NCBI GenBank assembly: GCA_021298355.1
Contig: JAJTEH010000003.1
Location: 62,001-126,000, forward strand
From: Flammeovirgaceae bacterium
Lineage (GTDB): Bacteria > Bacteroidota > Bacteroidia > Cytophagales > Cyclobacteriaceae
Reading direction: 5' to 3'
DNA length: 64,000 nt
Part shown: in pieces, positions 25,652-33,934 of the stretch
Numbering within the stretch: the stretch's first letter is position 1
How the letters are laid out: each line of letters opens with the position of its first letter
The notes under the pieces: model-generated
The model's input: only the letters and a program-made list of their open reading frames with translations
The model's database searches: none
What the model was told of the DNA's origin: nothing
Made by a program: the position numbers and the translations under genes

Positions 25652-26236
25652 GCTGGAAGATATTGGCACCTCGGAGTTTGCAGAGAGCACCTCGCTGGAA
25701 GATATTGGCACCTCGGAGCTTGCAGAGAGCACCACGCTGGAAGATTCTCGCACCTCGGAGCTTGCAGAGAGCACCTCGCTGGAAGATTCTCGCACTGCGG
25801 AGCTTGCAGAGAGCACCTCGCTGGAAGATTTTCGCACCTCGGAGCTTGCAGAGAGCACCACGCTGGAAGATATTGGCACCTCGGAGCTTGCAGAGAGCAC
25901 CTCGCTGGAAGATTCTCGCACTGCGGAGCTTGCAGAGAGCACCTCGCTGGAAGATTCTCGCACCTCGGAGCTTGCAGAGAGCACCACGCTGGAAGATATT
26001 GGCACTGCGGAGCTTGCAGAGAGCACCTTGCTGGAAGATATTCGCACCGCGGAGCTTGCAGAGAGCACCTCGCTGGAAGATTCTCGCACCTCGCTGGAAG
26101 ATTCTCGCACCTCGCTAGAAGATTCTCGCACCATGCTGGAAGATTCTCGCACCATGCTGGAAGATTCTCGCACCTTGCTGGAAGATTCTCGCACCTCGCG
26201 CGATGATTCTCGTACCTTGCTGAAAAGTTTTCTCCC
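25649..26236. repeat. 21/42-bp tandem array (minisatellite 2)
   Basis: Ten 42-bp dimers (25649-26068), each one unit of the CTCGCTGGAAGATATTGGCA kind and one of the CTCGGAGCTTGCAGAGAGCA kind, both 21 bp, followed by seven to eight single 21-bp units of the first kind (26069 to about 26236) that decay at the right end. Variation is limited (TCGC/ACGC/TTGC, ATATTGG/ATTCTCG/ATATTCG, CTCGG/CTGCGG). Several frames are open on both strands only because 21 is divisible by three; none shows a start region or known domain, so no CDS is called. Confidence 0.95.
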
Positions 26237-26471
26237 TAGCTTGAGCGAGCTCGTAGCCTTAGCCGTCAGGATAAGAAAAAAGTACTAAGATTTAATAACC
26301 TCATCTGGTGCGGAAGTTACTTCCGTGCCACGAATGTTGAAAAAGATAATGCACTATTACCATACAAACGCATCTGGTAATTGGCACGGATGAACTGCCC
26401 ACTTGCCAACACACAACATCCGCGCTAGTGGGGTAATGTCTTTTCATCTATATTTTTTGGGATCATTTTCA
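26237..26471. other. Spacer between tandem array 2 and the restriction-modification gene
   Basis: No gene seen. It contains imperfect inverted repeats: GGTGCGGAAG with CTTCCGTGCC near 26310, a related GGCACGGATG near 26385, and CCCACT with AGTGGG near 26400-26440. The pattern TTGCCAACACACAAC may be a decayed attC-like end, but I could not find a matching cassette core. Confidence 0.35.
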
Positions 26472-29400
26472 CTAACTATTTTCAACAATCTTAATTTCTT
26501 CCTCTGTTAAATCATAAAGTTTGTAAACCAATTGGTCGATTTGGTTTTCTAAGTTTGTGATATCTTCGTCAGGATTTTTCTCTTTGATTGAAAGGCATTG
26601 TCTTACAAGATTTGTTATTTCTTGACTTTCATCATCTATTACTGGAAAGTCTTTAAGATAAACATAGCTAGGTTCAAAATAATCTCCCCTAAGTTTTGGT
26701 AGAATAGATTTGAAGAGGAAAAAGAATAGACTGCTATTTAATACTCCAAGGAATGTTAGTGTAAAATGAGTAATTATAAAACATTTCTGATTCGTATAAC
26801 TCATTCGATTATCTAAAGAAAACTCAGGCCGTTTACAAATATTTGGATATACAATCTTAGCCTTTTCAAATTCATCGTAATAGTCGCATGCTCTTAATTC
26901 CCACCAATAGTCACCTTTATCAGTTCTTCTCTCAGCTGCCAATTTGTATTGCGAAAGATGTTCAGCTATTGCTGGAAATTCCTTTTTTATCCATTCCCAT
27001 GCATCATCATACGCCATGTCTCCATATCTCGGTGGTGGTTCTGATGCTAGATAATTTGGATTGCCTTTAGGAAGATTTCTTTTGATTGTAAATCCTTTTG
27101 GGAATAGAATCAAAAATTTATCAGGAGTTGGAGTTTGATATCGTTTAATATCTCTGCCGGCTAAAAAGGGCTTAATAACCTTTGCACTTTTTGGATCATC
27201 TTTTATCAGCCGATCTTTAGTTTCTTTATCAATTACAAAAGCTTCATTAAAACCAGTTAAAACACCTCTATAAATTTTTCCATTTACATATTCCCCAAGT
27301 GGTTTTCCTTTGCTTTTAATTTTGGTTAGTATGGATTGTACTTTAGAATCTGATAGTGTCCAACCTTCAGAAGAGAGTTCGTCAATGTTTACTTCAATTT
27401 GATTTTCTTCTAGGTAAGCTTTTAATCCTTTGTTGAATTGTAGGGTATTTATATTGCAAGCGGTAAATGTTTTTTCCGCACCACTTTTTCTTACTTGAAT
27501 GATGTTCGGATATGTGGTTGCTTCTTCAAACACTGGTAAATCTCCAAAGTCAACCACTTGATGGATTTTATGTTTACCTATAAATTGACGAAGTTTTTTT
27601 CCGTATCCTGCTCGCATCCATTTATTTGGAATTATGTAAGCAAATTCTCCTTTAGATTTTAAAACTCTAAATGCTTGCTCAACAAAATACACAAACAGAT
27701 CGGCTGTGCCTGTGCCTGTTTCTTGAAACGCAGAAAGCAAATAGTTCTTTAATTCTGAAAACTCTTCTTGTCTTATATAAGGCGGATTACCAATCACCAC
27801 ATCAAAGCCTACAAAGTCGCCTTCGCTGTTTAGCACTTCAGGAAATTCAAAGCGCCACTCAAAGGCATTCTCAAATATTTTGTTGGCTTTTATTTCTTCT
27901 ATCTCTGTTTCTAGTTTTTGTATCTCTTGTGTTTTCTTCTCTACGTTTTTGTCCCACTCTTTCTTTTCTTTTTCGCTCATGCCAAAAATACTTTGCTGGG
28001 TGGTAAGGCTGGTTAGCTCTCCGTTTAATTTGTAAAGCTTGGCTAGCTTGGGGTCGTTTTTGTTTATCTCTGTTCTAAAATCAGTTTTTATATCGGCAAT
28101 TAGTTTTTCCATTTCGCGCTTCTGCTCTTTGCTTTCGGCATTGCGGTATTGGTCAACAGCCGCGCGGTAGGTGTCTATGCTCCACTTGCTTTTTTTCAAG
28201 GCTTGTTTTAAATCGGCATCAATGGCAAAGCGGCTCACCAAAGAGTTGCCACATTTAATATTGATATCGATGTTAGGCAGTGTTTCTAGTTCGGTGGCGT
28301 TTTTGTAGTACGCGTTTTTCAAAAGTTCAATCCACAAACGCAAGCGGCAAATTTTTACAGAGTTGGCATTAATATCTACTCCGAAAAGGCAGTTCTCTAT
28401 AATGCTTTGTTTTTCGTGGAAGAGTGTTTCTTGTATGCGCTGTGCCTCACCCCCCGCCCTCTCCGAAGGAGAGGGAGCAATGTATTCAAAGAGTTCGCCT
28501 TCTTCGTCTGTTACAATTAATTCATCGTTTACCACTTCTACCTGGTATTCTTTCAGGCGTTTGCCGCTGCGGTCTTGTAAAATTTTTAAATCGTTTTTAA
28601 CGGCAATCATCTCGTTAAGTGCCGAAACAAGAAAGTGCCCTGAGCCCACGGCAGGGTCGCAGATTTTAATGCTGTTTACAATGGCGTTGGCTTCGTTGCG
28701 GTCTTCAATTTTATCGTAGAGTTCTTCGAGTGTATGGCAATTCCAATTTTTGGTTTCGTTAAACTTTTGCACCACGGCTTTGCGTATGGTTTCGCGGCAC
28801 ATGTACATGGTGATAAAACCAGGTGTAAAGAAGGAGCCATCTTTGTAGCCGTTTATCTTCTCGAAGATTAAACCCAGTACGGAAGCGTTGATGAGTGTTT
28901 TGTTGTCTTCTTGTATTTCTTCGCCCCCTTCTGCACCAAAATCGTAAGCATCTAAAAACTCGAACAAGTATTGCAGCGTGGTGAGTTGGCCACTTCGCTT
29001 TTTGCCTTGCTGATCTTTTAAAACTGTTTGCGCATAAACAGGAATCGTTTTATCATCTTTTAAATTGCTGATGAACAACGTGATTTGTTCTACCTCTGTA
29101 GGCTCGAACAAGGACGAGTTGAGGTATGGAACTTTCTCGAATAGTTTTTTTACATCTGCATTTCTATCGGTGTGTTTTCTGGCGAGTACCTGAAAGAAAA
29201 GACTGTTGAGGTCGTCATAGCTTTTTATTTTCTTGTTGTTGAGAAAAGCATAGGTAACATCGCCCCTATGGTACGAGATAAGTTGGGCTTCGAGTAATTT
29301 TAAAAAGAGAATGCGGTTTACCCACGTGATGCTTAGCTCGAGCGCCACATTGAACAGGCGCTCTTGTTGTGTGTTGCCATACTGATTGGGTTTATCTAGG

Positions 29401-30299
29401 CGGCTAAGTTTATCGAGGCTATCGAGTTGTATGATGGCATCTTCTAATAAAGTGCCCGTGTTGCGTTCGCCTTCTTTGTTTCTTTCAATTAATTTTTTGC
29501 TGCCGTCTTTGGTTTCGGTTAGGCCGATGATGTGCAGCAACTCGCTGTAAAATTTTTTATCGAGGCTGTTGCTATCGTTAACAAAAGGAAGTTTTAATAA
29601 ATGTTCGGGCGATAGTATTTTAAACAAAGCAATAAGCGAAGCATCCGCGCCTGGTTGGCTTTCTTTACTTAAAGCCTGTTTATACGTTTCGAAATTGAAA
29701 TAGGTAAACTCTAATTCATTTTCTACACTTGTTATAAAAGGTTCGGCAATTTGTTTGTAGAAGAAATCTGTTTTGGTATCGGACAAACGCCCGGCTTCGA
29801 AATCGGTAAATTGATTAACGAGGTTTTTATTCTGTGCAAAGAGCCTGTCGAATAAAACAGCATCGAAAATAAACCACTCGAAAATGTTGGTGATCACAAT
29901 GTGTTTTACATCTAGGTTTTTGTGTGTAATTCTTTCGCGCAGGTAATACAACACTAATTCTTGAAATGCTTTTGCATTTAGTTTTTTGGTGCTTACCATT
30001 TCGGCTTTGTTGGTTGGTTTTTTTGCCTCGATGATAACGCCAACGCTTGTGCCGGCCTGCGCACCATTGTGAATAACTAAATCGTTTCGGCCTTTGGTAT
30101 TGATGTAGTGGTTAGGATCGTAGTAGGTTTTCTTGAGAAAATCGATAACAAGGTTTTTATGAAATTCTTCGCTTTCCTTATCGTTAATGCGCTCGAGTAG
30201 GGTATGAAGGTTAGTTTTAAAATGCTCGATTTCAGTACGGGTAGGCTTTACTTTTAGAAAAGCTTTGTTAAGGGATTTGCGTGGTTTTAGTTCCTTCAT
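26472..30299 (-). CDS. Type IIG-like restriction-modification enzyme (Eco57I-type methylase with N-terminal nuclease)
   Basis: 1275 residues joining cleavage, methylation and recognition. The N-terminal part (about 1-160) has a PD-(D/E)xK-like pattern, GRNDLVIHNG then VGVIIEAKKP, with the DUF7149 look of Bacteroidota enzymes. The methylase core has KICDPAVGSGHFLVSALNEM (SAM binding) and the amino-methylase motif IGNPPYIRQEEF. A TaqI-like specificity region lies toward the C-terminus (GRDIKRYQTPTPDKFLILFP onward). It would methylate adenine and cut near an unknown site; no separate partner gene is adjacent, as expected for type IIG. BREX PglX is similar in the core, but no other BREX gene is present. 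An in-frame palindrome lies near 28444-28477. Confidence 0.87.
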   Translation of the reverse strand: MKELKPRKSLNKAFLKVKPTRTEIEHFKTNLHTLLERINDKESEEFHKNLVIDFLKKTYYDPNHYINTKGRNDLVIHNGAQAGTSVGVIIEAKKPTNKAEMVSTKKLNAKAFQELVLYYLRERITHKNLDVKHIVITNIFEWFIFDAVLFDRLFAQNKNLVNQFTDFEAGRLSDTKTDFFYKQIAEPFITSVENELEFTYFNFETYKQALSKESQPGADASLIALFKILSPEHLLKLPFVNDSNSLDKKFYSELLHIIGLTETKDGSKKLIERNKEGERNTGTLLEDAIIQLDSLDKLSRLDKPNQYGNTQQERLFNVALELSITWVNRILFLKLLEAQLISYHRGDVTYAFLNNKKIKSYDDLNSLFFQVLARKHTDRNADVKKLFEKVPYLNSSLFEPTEVEQITLFISNLKDDKTIPVYAQTVLKDQQGKKRSGQLTTLQYLFEFLDAYDFGAEGGEEIQEDNKTLINASVLGLIFEKINGYKDGSFFTPGFITMYMCRETIRKAVVQKFNETKNWNCHTLEELYDKIEDRNEANAIVNSIKICDPAVGSGHFLVSALNEMIAVKNDLKILQDRSGKRLKEYQVEVVNDELIVTDEEGELFEYIAPSPSERAGGEAQRIQETLFHEKQSIIENCLFGVDINANSVKICRLRLWIELLKNAYYKNATELETLPNIDINIKCGNSLVSRFAIDADLKQALKKSKWSIDTYRAAVDQYRNAESKEQKREMEKLIADIKTDFRTEINKNDPKLAKLYKLNGELTSLTTQQSIFGMSEKEKKEWDKNVEKKTQEIQKLETEIEEIKANKIFENAFEWRFEFPEVLNSEGDFVGFDVVIGNPPYIRQEEFSELKNYLLSAFQETGTGTADLFVYFVEQAFRVLKSKGEFAYIIPNKWMRAGYGKKLRQFIGKHKIHQVVDFGDLPVFEEATTYPNIIQVRKSGAEKTFTACNINTLQFNKGLKAYLEENQIEVNIDELSSEGWTLSDSKVQSILTKIKSKGKPLGEYVNGKIYRGVLTGFNEAFVIDKETKDRLIKDDPKSAKVIKPFLAGRDIKRYQTPTPDKFLILFPKGFTIKRNLPKGNPNYLASEPPPRYGDMAYDDAWEWIKKEFPAIAEHLSQYKLAAERRTDKGDYWWELRACDYYDEFEKAKIVYPNICKRPEFSLDNRMSYTNQKCFIITHFTLTFLGVLNSSLFFFLFKSILPKLRGDYFEPSYVYLKDFPVIDDESQEITNLVRQCLSIKEKNPDEDITNLENQIDQLVYKLYDLTEEEIKIVENS
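28444..28477. repeat. REP-like palindrome inside the restriction-modification gene
   Basis: CCCTCTCC (28457-28464) and GGAGAGGG (28468-28475) are perfect arms around GAA, preceded by CCTCACCCCCCGC. On the coding strand it adds APSPSERAGGEAQRI in frame between FEYI and QETLFHEK. The wider sequence resembles the CTCCTTTGGAGAGGG-type interspersed repeats of many Bacteroidota genomes. Confidence 0.6.
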
Positions 30300-30465
30300 T
30301 GTTTCGACACAACCAAATTTTGTTCTTGAAATACAACAAGACAGTGTACTTATATATAGCTCGTTATTTCAATTGGTTAAGATACTAGATTCTTTTGGAA
30401 TGGTGAAAGTTGGCTTTATATGCTTGCACTTGAAGAAAGGAGGGTTGGCTTGGGGAGAGAAAATT

Positions 30466-30505
30466 TCAAATTTGAAATTTGAAATTTAAAATTTTGAATT
30501 TTTAC
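30466..30505. repeat. AT-rich palindromic tract
   Basis: AAATTTCAAATTTGAAATTT followed by TGAAATTTAAAATTTTGAAT is self-complementary and resembles the tract at 16043-16110. Nothing suggests a gene. Confidence 0.6.
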
Positions 30506-30521
30506 TATCGGTTATGGGTTT

Positions 30522-30602
30522 GCGGCAGGGATGGTAGGGGCTTGGTGTGCAACGAAGTGGAACACCGTAGCGAAGCGAAGCCCCGCACAGCCCGGCTGCC
30601 GC
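30522..30602. repeat. Long GC-rich hairpin element
   Basis: GCGGCAG (30522-30528) pairs with CTGCCGC (30596-30602), GGGGCTT (30537-30543) with AAGCCCC (30578-30584), and GGTGT with ACACC inside, giving an 81-base three-step stem. Far more GC-rich than its surroundings. It looks like an interspersed hairpin element or structured transcript; no family name can be given. Confidence 0.65.
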
Positions 30603-30633
30603 CCATATAGTATAGTTGTTGGTTGTTCGTAAG

Positions 30634-30700
30634 AGACGTAAGATGTAAGTAGCAAGACGTAAGACGTAAGACGTAAGATGTACGTAGTAAGATTGCGATT
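30634..30700. repeat. GACGTAA heptamer repeats
   Basis: GACGTAA and its variants GATGTAA and TACGTAG recur with a 7-bp period (clearest at 30655-30680). Its 7-bp period divides the 21-bp period of the two large arrays, but the sequences are unrelated. No gene seen. Confidence 0.6.
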
Positions 30701-30801
30701 GGTAATTATTTCACTTAATAATGTGTGCTGTTTTGTGTGGGTATTGTTTTGTGTTTTATGTGCTTTAGCCTGCGCGGGATTTTGTTGCTTTTGTATGGCA
30801 C

Positions 30802-30833
30802 AAAAAAAGCTGCCTTTGTGGGGCAGCTTTTTT
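30802..30833 (-). terminator. Terminator after the M16 peptidase gene
   Basis: AAAAAAGCTGCC pairs with GGCAGCTTTTTT around TTTGTGG; A and T tracts on both sides make it usable in either direction. It lies about 20 bases after the stop of the minus-strand M16 gene. Confidence 0.8.
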
Positions 30834-30853
30834 ATGTAGGGTTTGTTTTGGTT

Positions 30854-33682
30854 TTATTTTCCTTGTGCAGCTTTTGCTTTTGCTCCGGCAAAGTCTCCGG
30901 CTTTTATAATGTTAATTAGCTCGGGCTTGAGGTGCTTTTTCATGGCGGCATTTATTTGCTCGGGCGTTAGGTCGTTTACTTTTTTCTCGAGGGCTTCGTC
31001 CCACGCTAGGTTGCGTTTAATAAACAAGTAGTTGTTTAGTGTGCCGGCTAGTGAGCCATCTTGTGCGCGGGTAACGGTTCTGGATTGTAACCAACCTGAT
31101 TTAGCTGCTGTAATTTCTTCGGCTGTAAAGCCTTCGGTAATTACTTTCTGAATTTCTTCGTTAAAGGCTTTCTCTAGTTTCTCTACGTTCTCGGGTGCGT
31201 ATATGGCAAAGGCAAAGAACGAGCCTACAGGATCGAGCGAGCCTGCATTGTATTGCGAGCCTACGCCATAGCTAAGGCCTTCTTTCTGGCGTATGCGTGT
31301 AGCTAAGCGTGAGTTTAAGAAACCGCCACCCAACATGTAGTTGCCTAGTAAAAGGGCTGCATGGTCGGGGTTCTCATCATTCATTTCAAAATTAAAGGCA
31401 GCAACGAAAAACGCATTGGGCTTATCGGGTGTTTCGATGTTTTCGTTTATTGTTTTTACCGGTATAGCCTTAGATGCTATGCGTGTATACGGCATGGCAG
31501 ATTTCCAGCTACCGAATAGTTCGGTTACCAAGGTTTTAACTTCGGCACCATCGAAATCGCCTACTACAGCCATGGTAGCGTTGTTAGCTCCGAAGTAATC
31601 TTTATAGAATTTTTTTACATCGTCTAGCTTCAAGGCTTTTAGTGTTGCGGCAGATTCATCGAAGTCTTCTACGTAGCGCACATCGCCTTTTGCATAGGGG
31701 CTTAGGTGTTTTTGAATTTTAGTGAAGGCTATGCCTTGCGGATCGCTGCGTTGCTGATCGATGCCGGCTATTTCTTCGTTTTTTAATTTTTCGAATTCAT
31801 CGGCAGGGAAGGCCGGATCTTTAACTACTTCGGCTACTAACTTTAACGTTTCAACTAAATTAGGGCGGGTAGTGGAGATGGTGATGACTGCTTGCGATGC
31901 ACCGCCACCGATAAACACGTTTGCTTTTAGTTTATCGAACTCGTCTTTTATTTGTTGTCTGGTTTTTTTGGTGGTGCCTTTGTTTAGCATGCTGGCGGCA
32001 TAGCGGCCTGTGGTGGCTTTGTTTTGTAAAGATTTTTCATCGCCAAAGCGCATGGTAATTCTAAGTTCTACGGCTTCGCCTCTGGTTTTTTTGGTAAGCA
32101 TGGCTACCTTCATTCCGTTGGCTAATTCTGTTCGTTGTGTTCTGGTTTCGATGTTAGCGGGCGATGGATCGAACGCTTCGCCTTGTGCAATGGCCTGGTT
32201 GCCTTTGTAATCTTTTACTAAGAGGTTAACGTTAGGTACCGGAGGAATATCTGCTCTGTCGGGATTTTCGGTTGGGATAAATACACCGGTTGTTCGGTTA
32301 TCGGGTTTTAAATAGGCTTTGGCAACGCGGGCTACATCTTCGGGGGTTACGTTTTTAATTCTATCGCGGTTAAGAAATAGCAAACGCCAATCGCCCATGC
32401 CTATGTACTCGCTTAGTTGTAAGCCAATGCGTTCGCTTGAGTTAAACGATAGTTCGATTTGTTTGATAACTTCGTTTTTTGCACGTTCTACTTCTTCTTT
32501 AGAGTAAGTTGCTTTTGCGCTTTCGTCTAACACTTTGATCATGGTGTTGCGGGCATCGTCTAACGATTTTTCTTTTAACACTTCTGCAAAACTTAAGAAT
32601 AAGCCGGGCTCTTTCCACTCGAAAGAAAACGCACCTACGCTACTTGCTTTTTTTGTGTCGACTAACTCTTTGTATAATTTACCGGATGGTGCGCTGCCGA
32701 TTACTCTGCCTAAAATTTCGATGGCCGGGTAATCGATGTGCGAACCGGACGGAATGTGGTAGGCGGCCATGGCTACTTGTACATCGCCTTTGCGTTTTAG
32801 CGATACGAAACGTTCGCCATCTTGTGTGGGATCTACCGTATAAAAGGGTTCGATTACACGATTGGGTTTAGGTATGGGGCCGAAGTATTGATTGATTAAT
32901 TCTAGTGTTTTGGGTTCATCGAATTTTCCGGCTACCAGTAATACGGCATTATCGGGTTGGTAGTATTTTTTGTAGAAAGCCTGTAGGCGTTCGATGTTTA
33001 CATTTTCGATATCGGCACGGGCACCAATGGTAGATTTACCGTAGTTGTGCCATAAGAAGGCGGTAGACATTACGCGTTCCATTAACACACCGAAGGGATC
33101 GTTCTCGCCCGATTCGAATTCGTTGCGCACAACTGTCATTTCGCTGTCTAAATCTTTTTTAGCGATGTACGAGTTTATCATTCTATCGCTTTCTAAATCT
33201 AATGCCCACTTTAGGTTTTCTTCGGTAGCATTAAAGGTTTCGTAGTAGTTGGTTCTGTCCACCCAGGTAGTTCCGTTTGGTCTTGCGCCATGTTCGGTTA
33301 ATTCTTGCGGAATGTTGGGGTGTTTGGGTGTTCCTTTAAACACTAAGTGTTCGAGCAAGTGTGCCATGCCGGTTTCGCCATAGTTTTCGTGCTTTGACCC
33401 TACCAGGTAGGTGATGTTTACGGTAATGGTTTGCTTGGATTGATCGGGGAAAAGCAACACGCGTAAACCGTTGTTGAGTTTGTATTCGGTGATGCCCTCT
33501 ACAGAAGTTACTTTTACCGGTGCCGGTAATGCAGCTGGCGTTGCGGCTTCTGCAACCGGTGGAGTGGGTATAGCTTCTGTTTTTTGTTTTTTGTCTTTCT
33601 CTTTCGATTTCTTTTGAGAGAAAGTTGCCGTGACAGACAGCATTATCAATAATGCTATCAGCAATAGATTTCGTTTTTTCAT
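30854..33682 (-). CDS. Exported M16 (insulinase/pitrilysin) family metallopeptidase
   Basis: 942 residues with a signal peptide (about 1-22, LLLIALLIMLSVTATFSQ), then a charged and proline-rich linker (about 23-65). The first M16 half carries the inverted zinc motif HLLEH in TGMAHLLEHLVFKGT with the downstream glutamate in VVRNEFESGEND; the second half (about 510-940) is the inactive lobe with the RxxxGLSYGVG substrate-binding pattern (RIRQKEGLSYGVG). Such two-lobed enzymes degrade peptides in the periplasm or at the cell surface. A terminator follows; its 3' neighbour is the spacer that ends the accessory island. Confidence 0.93.
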   Translation of the reverse strand: MKKRNLLLIALLIMLSVTATFSQKKSKEKDKKQKTEAIPTPPVAEAATPAALPAPVKVTSVEGITEYKLNNGLRVLLFPDQSKQTITVNITYLVGSKHENYGETGMAHLLEHLVFKGTPKHPNIPQELTEHGARPNGTTWVDRTNYYETFNATEENLKWALDLESDRMINSYIAKKDLDSEMTVVRNEFESGENDPFGVLMERVMSTAFLWHNYGKSTIGARADIENVNIERLQAFYKKYYQPDNAVLLVAGKFDEPKTLELINQYFGPIPKPNRVIEPFYTVDPTQDGERFVSLKRKGDVQVAMAAYHIPSGSHIDYPAIEILGRVIGSAPSGKLYKELVDTKKASSVGAFSFEWKEPGLFLSFAEVLKEKSLDDARNTMIKVLDESAKATYSKEEVERAKNEVIKQIELSFNSSERIGLQLSEYIGMGDWRLLFLNRDRIKNVTPEDVARVAKAYLKPDNRTTGVFIPTENPDRADIPPVPNVNLLVKDYKGNQAIAQGEAFDPSPANIETRTQRTELANGMKVAMLTKKTRGEAVELRITMRFGDEKSLQNKATTGRYAASMLNKGTTKKTRQQIKDEFDKLKANVFIGGGASQAVITISTTRPNLVETLKLVAEVVKDPAFPADEFEKLKNEEIAGIDQQRSDPQGIAFTKIQKHLSPYAKGDVRYVEDFDESAATLKALKLDDVKKFYKDYFGANNATMAVVGDFDGAEVKTLVTELFGSWKSAMPYTRIASKAIPVKTINENIETPDKPNAFFVAAFNFEMNDENPDHAALLLGNYMLGGGFLNSRLATRIRQKEGLSYGVGSQYNAGSLDPVGSFFAFAIYAPENVEKLEKAFNEEIQKVITEGFTAEEITAAKSGWLQSRTVTRAQDGSLAGTLNNYLFIKRNLAWDEALEKKVNDLTPEQINAAMKKHLKPELINIIKAGDFAGAKAKAAQGK

Positions 33683-33934
33683 GATGTTTGGGTTGATAAC
33701 GAGGTGATAAATGTACTCGCCCGTTTCGTACTAAGCAAACGGTTTCGGTAATACTTTAGGAATTACCGTTTAACAACATTTTAAAATTTGCACAACGGCA
33801 TAAAGTCTTATGGCAGAAAATAAAATCTAACAAAACCCTCGTGCCTTTTTCTTTTTGTGCGGAGAAGGAGAGTTTGGTTTTTGAAAACGGGGTTACGTTT
33901 TTTACTACCTAAAGCAGACACTGCGATTGTTGCC

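Noticed and set aside
25618-26288. Long ORFs inside tandem array 2, both strands (and likewise 15457-16015 in array 1)
   Set aside because: Open frames are forced by a period divisible by three; several frames are open at once and none has a start region or domain.
26472-30299. BREX or other multi-gene defence island around the large methylase
   Set aside because: No other BREX, helicase or nuclease gene is adjacent; the protein carries its own nuclease-like motif and fits type IIG.
15236-30853. Insertion sequence or prophage as the source of the accessory island
   Set aside because: No transposase, integrase, terminase or terminal inverted repeats with target duplications were found. The short ORF at 15449-15499 (MRGIMKYTSEREEMTV) faintly recalls a transposase start but is too short.
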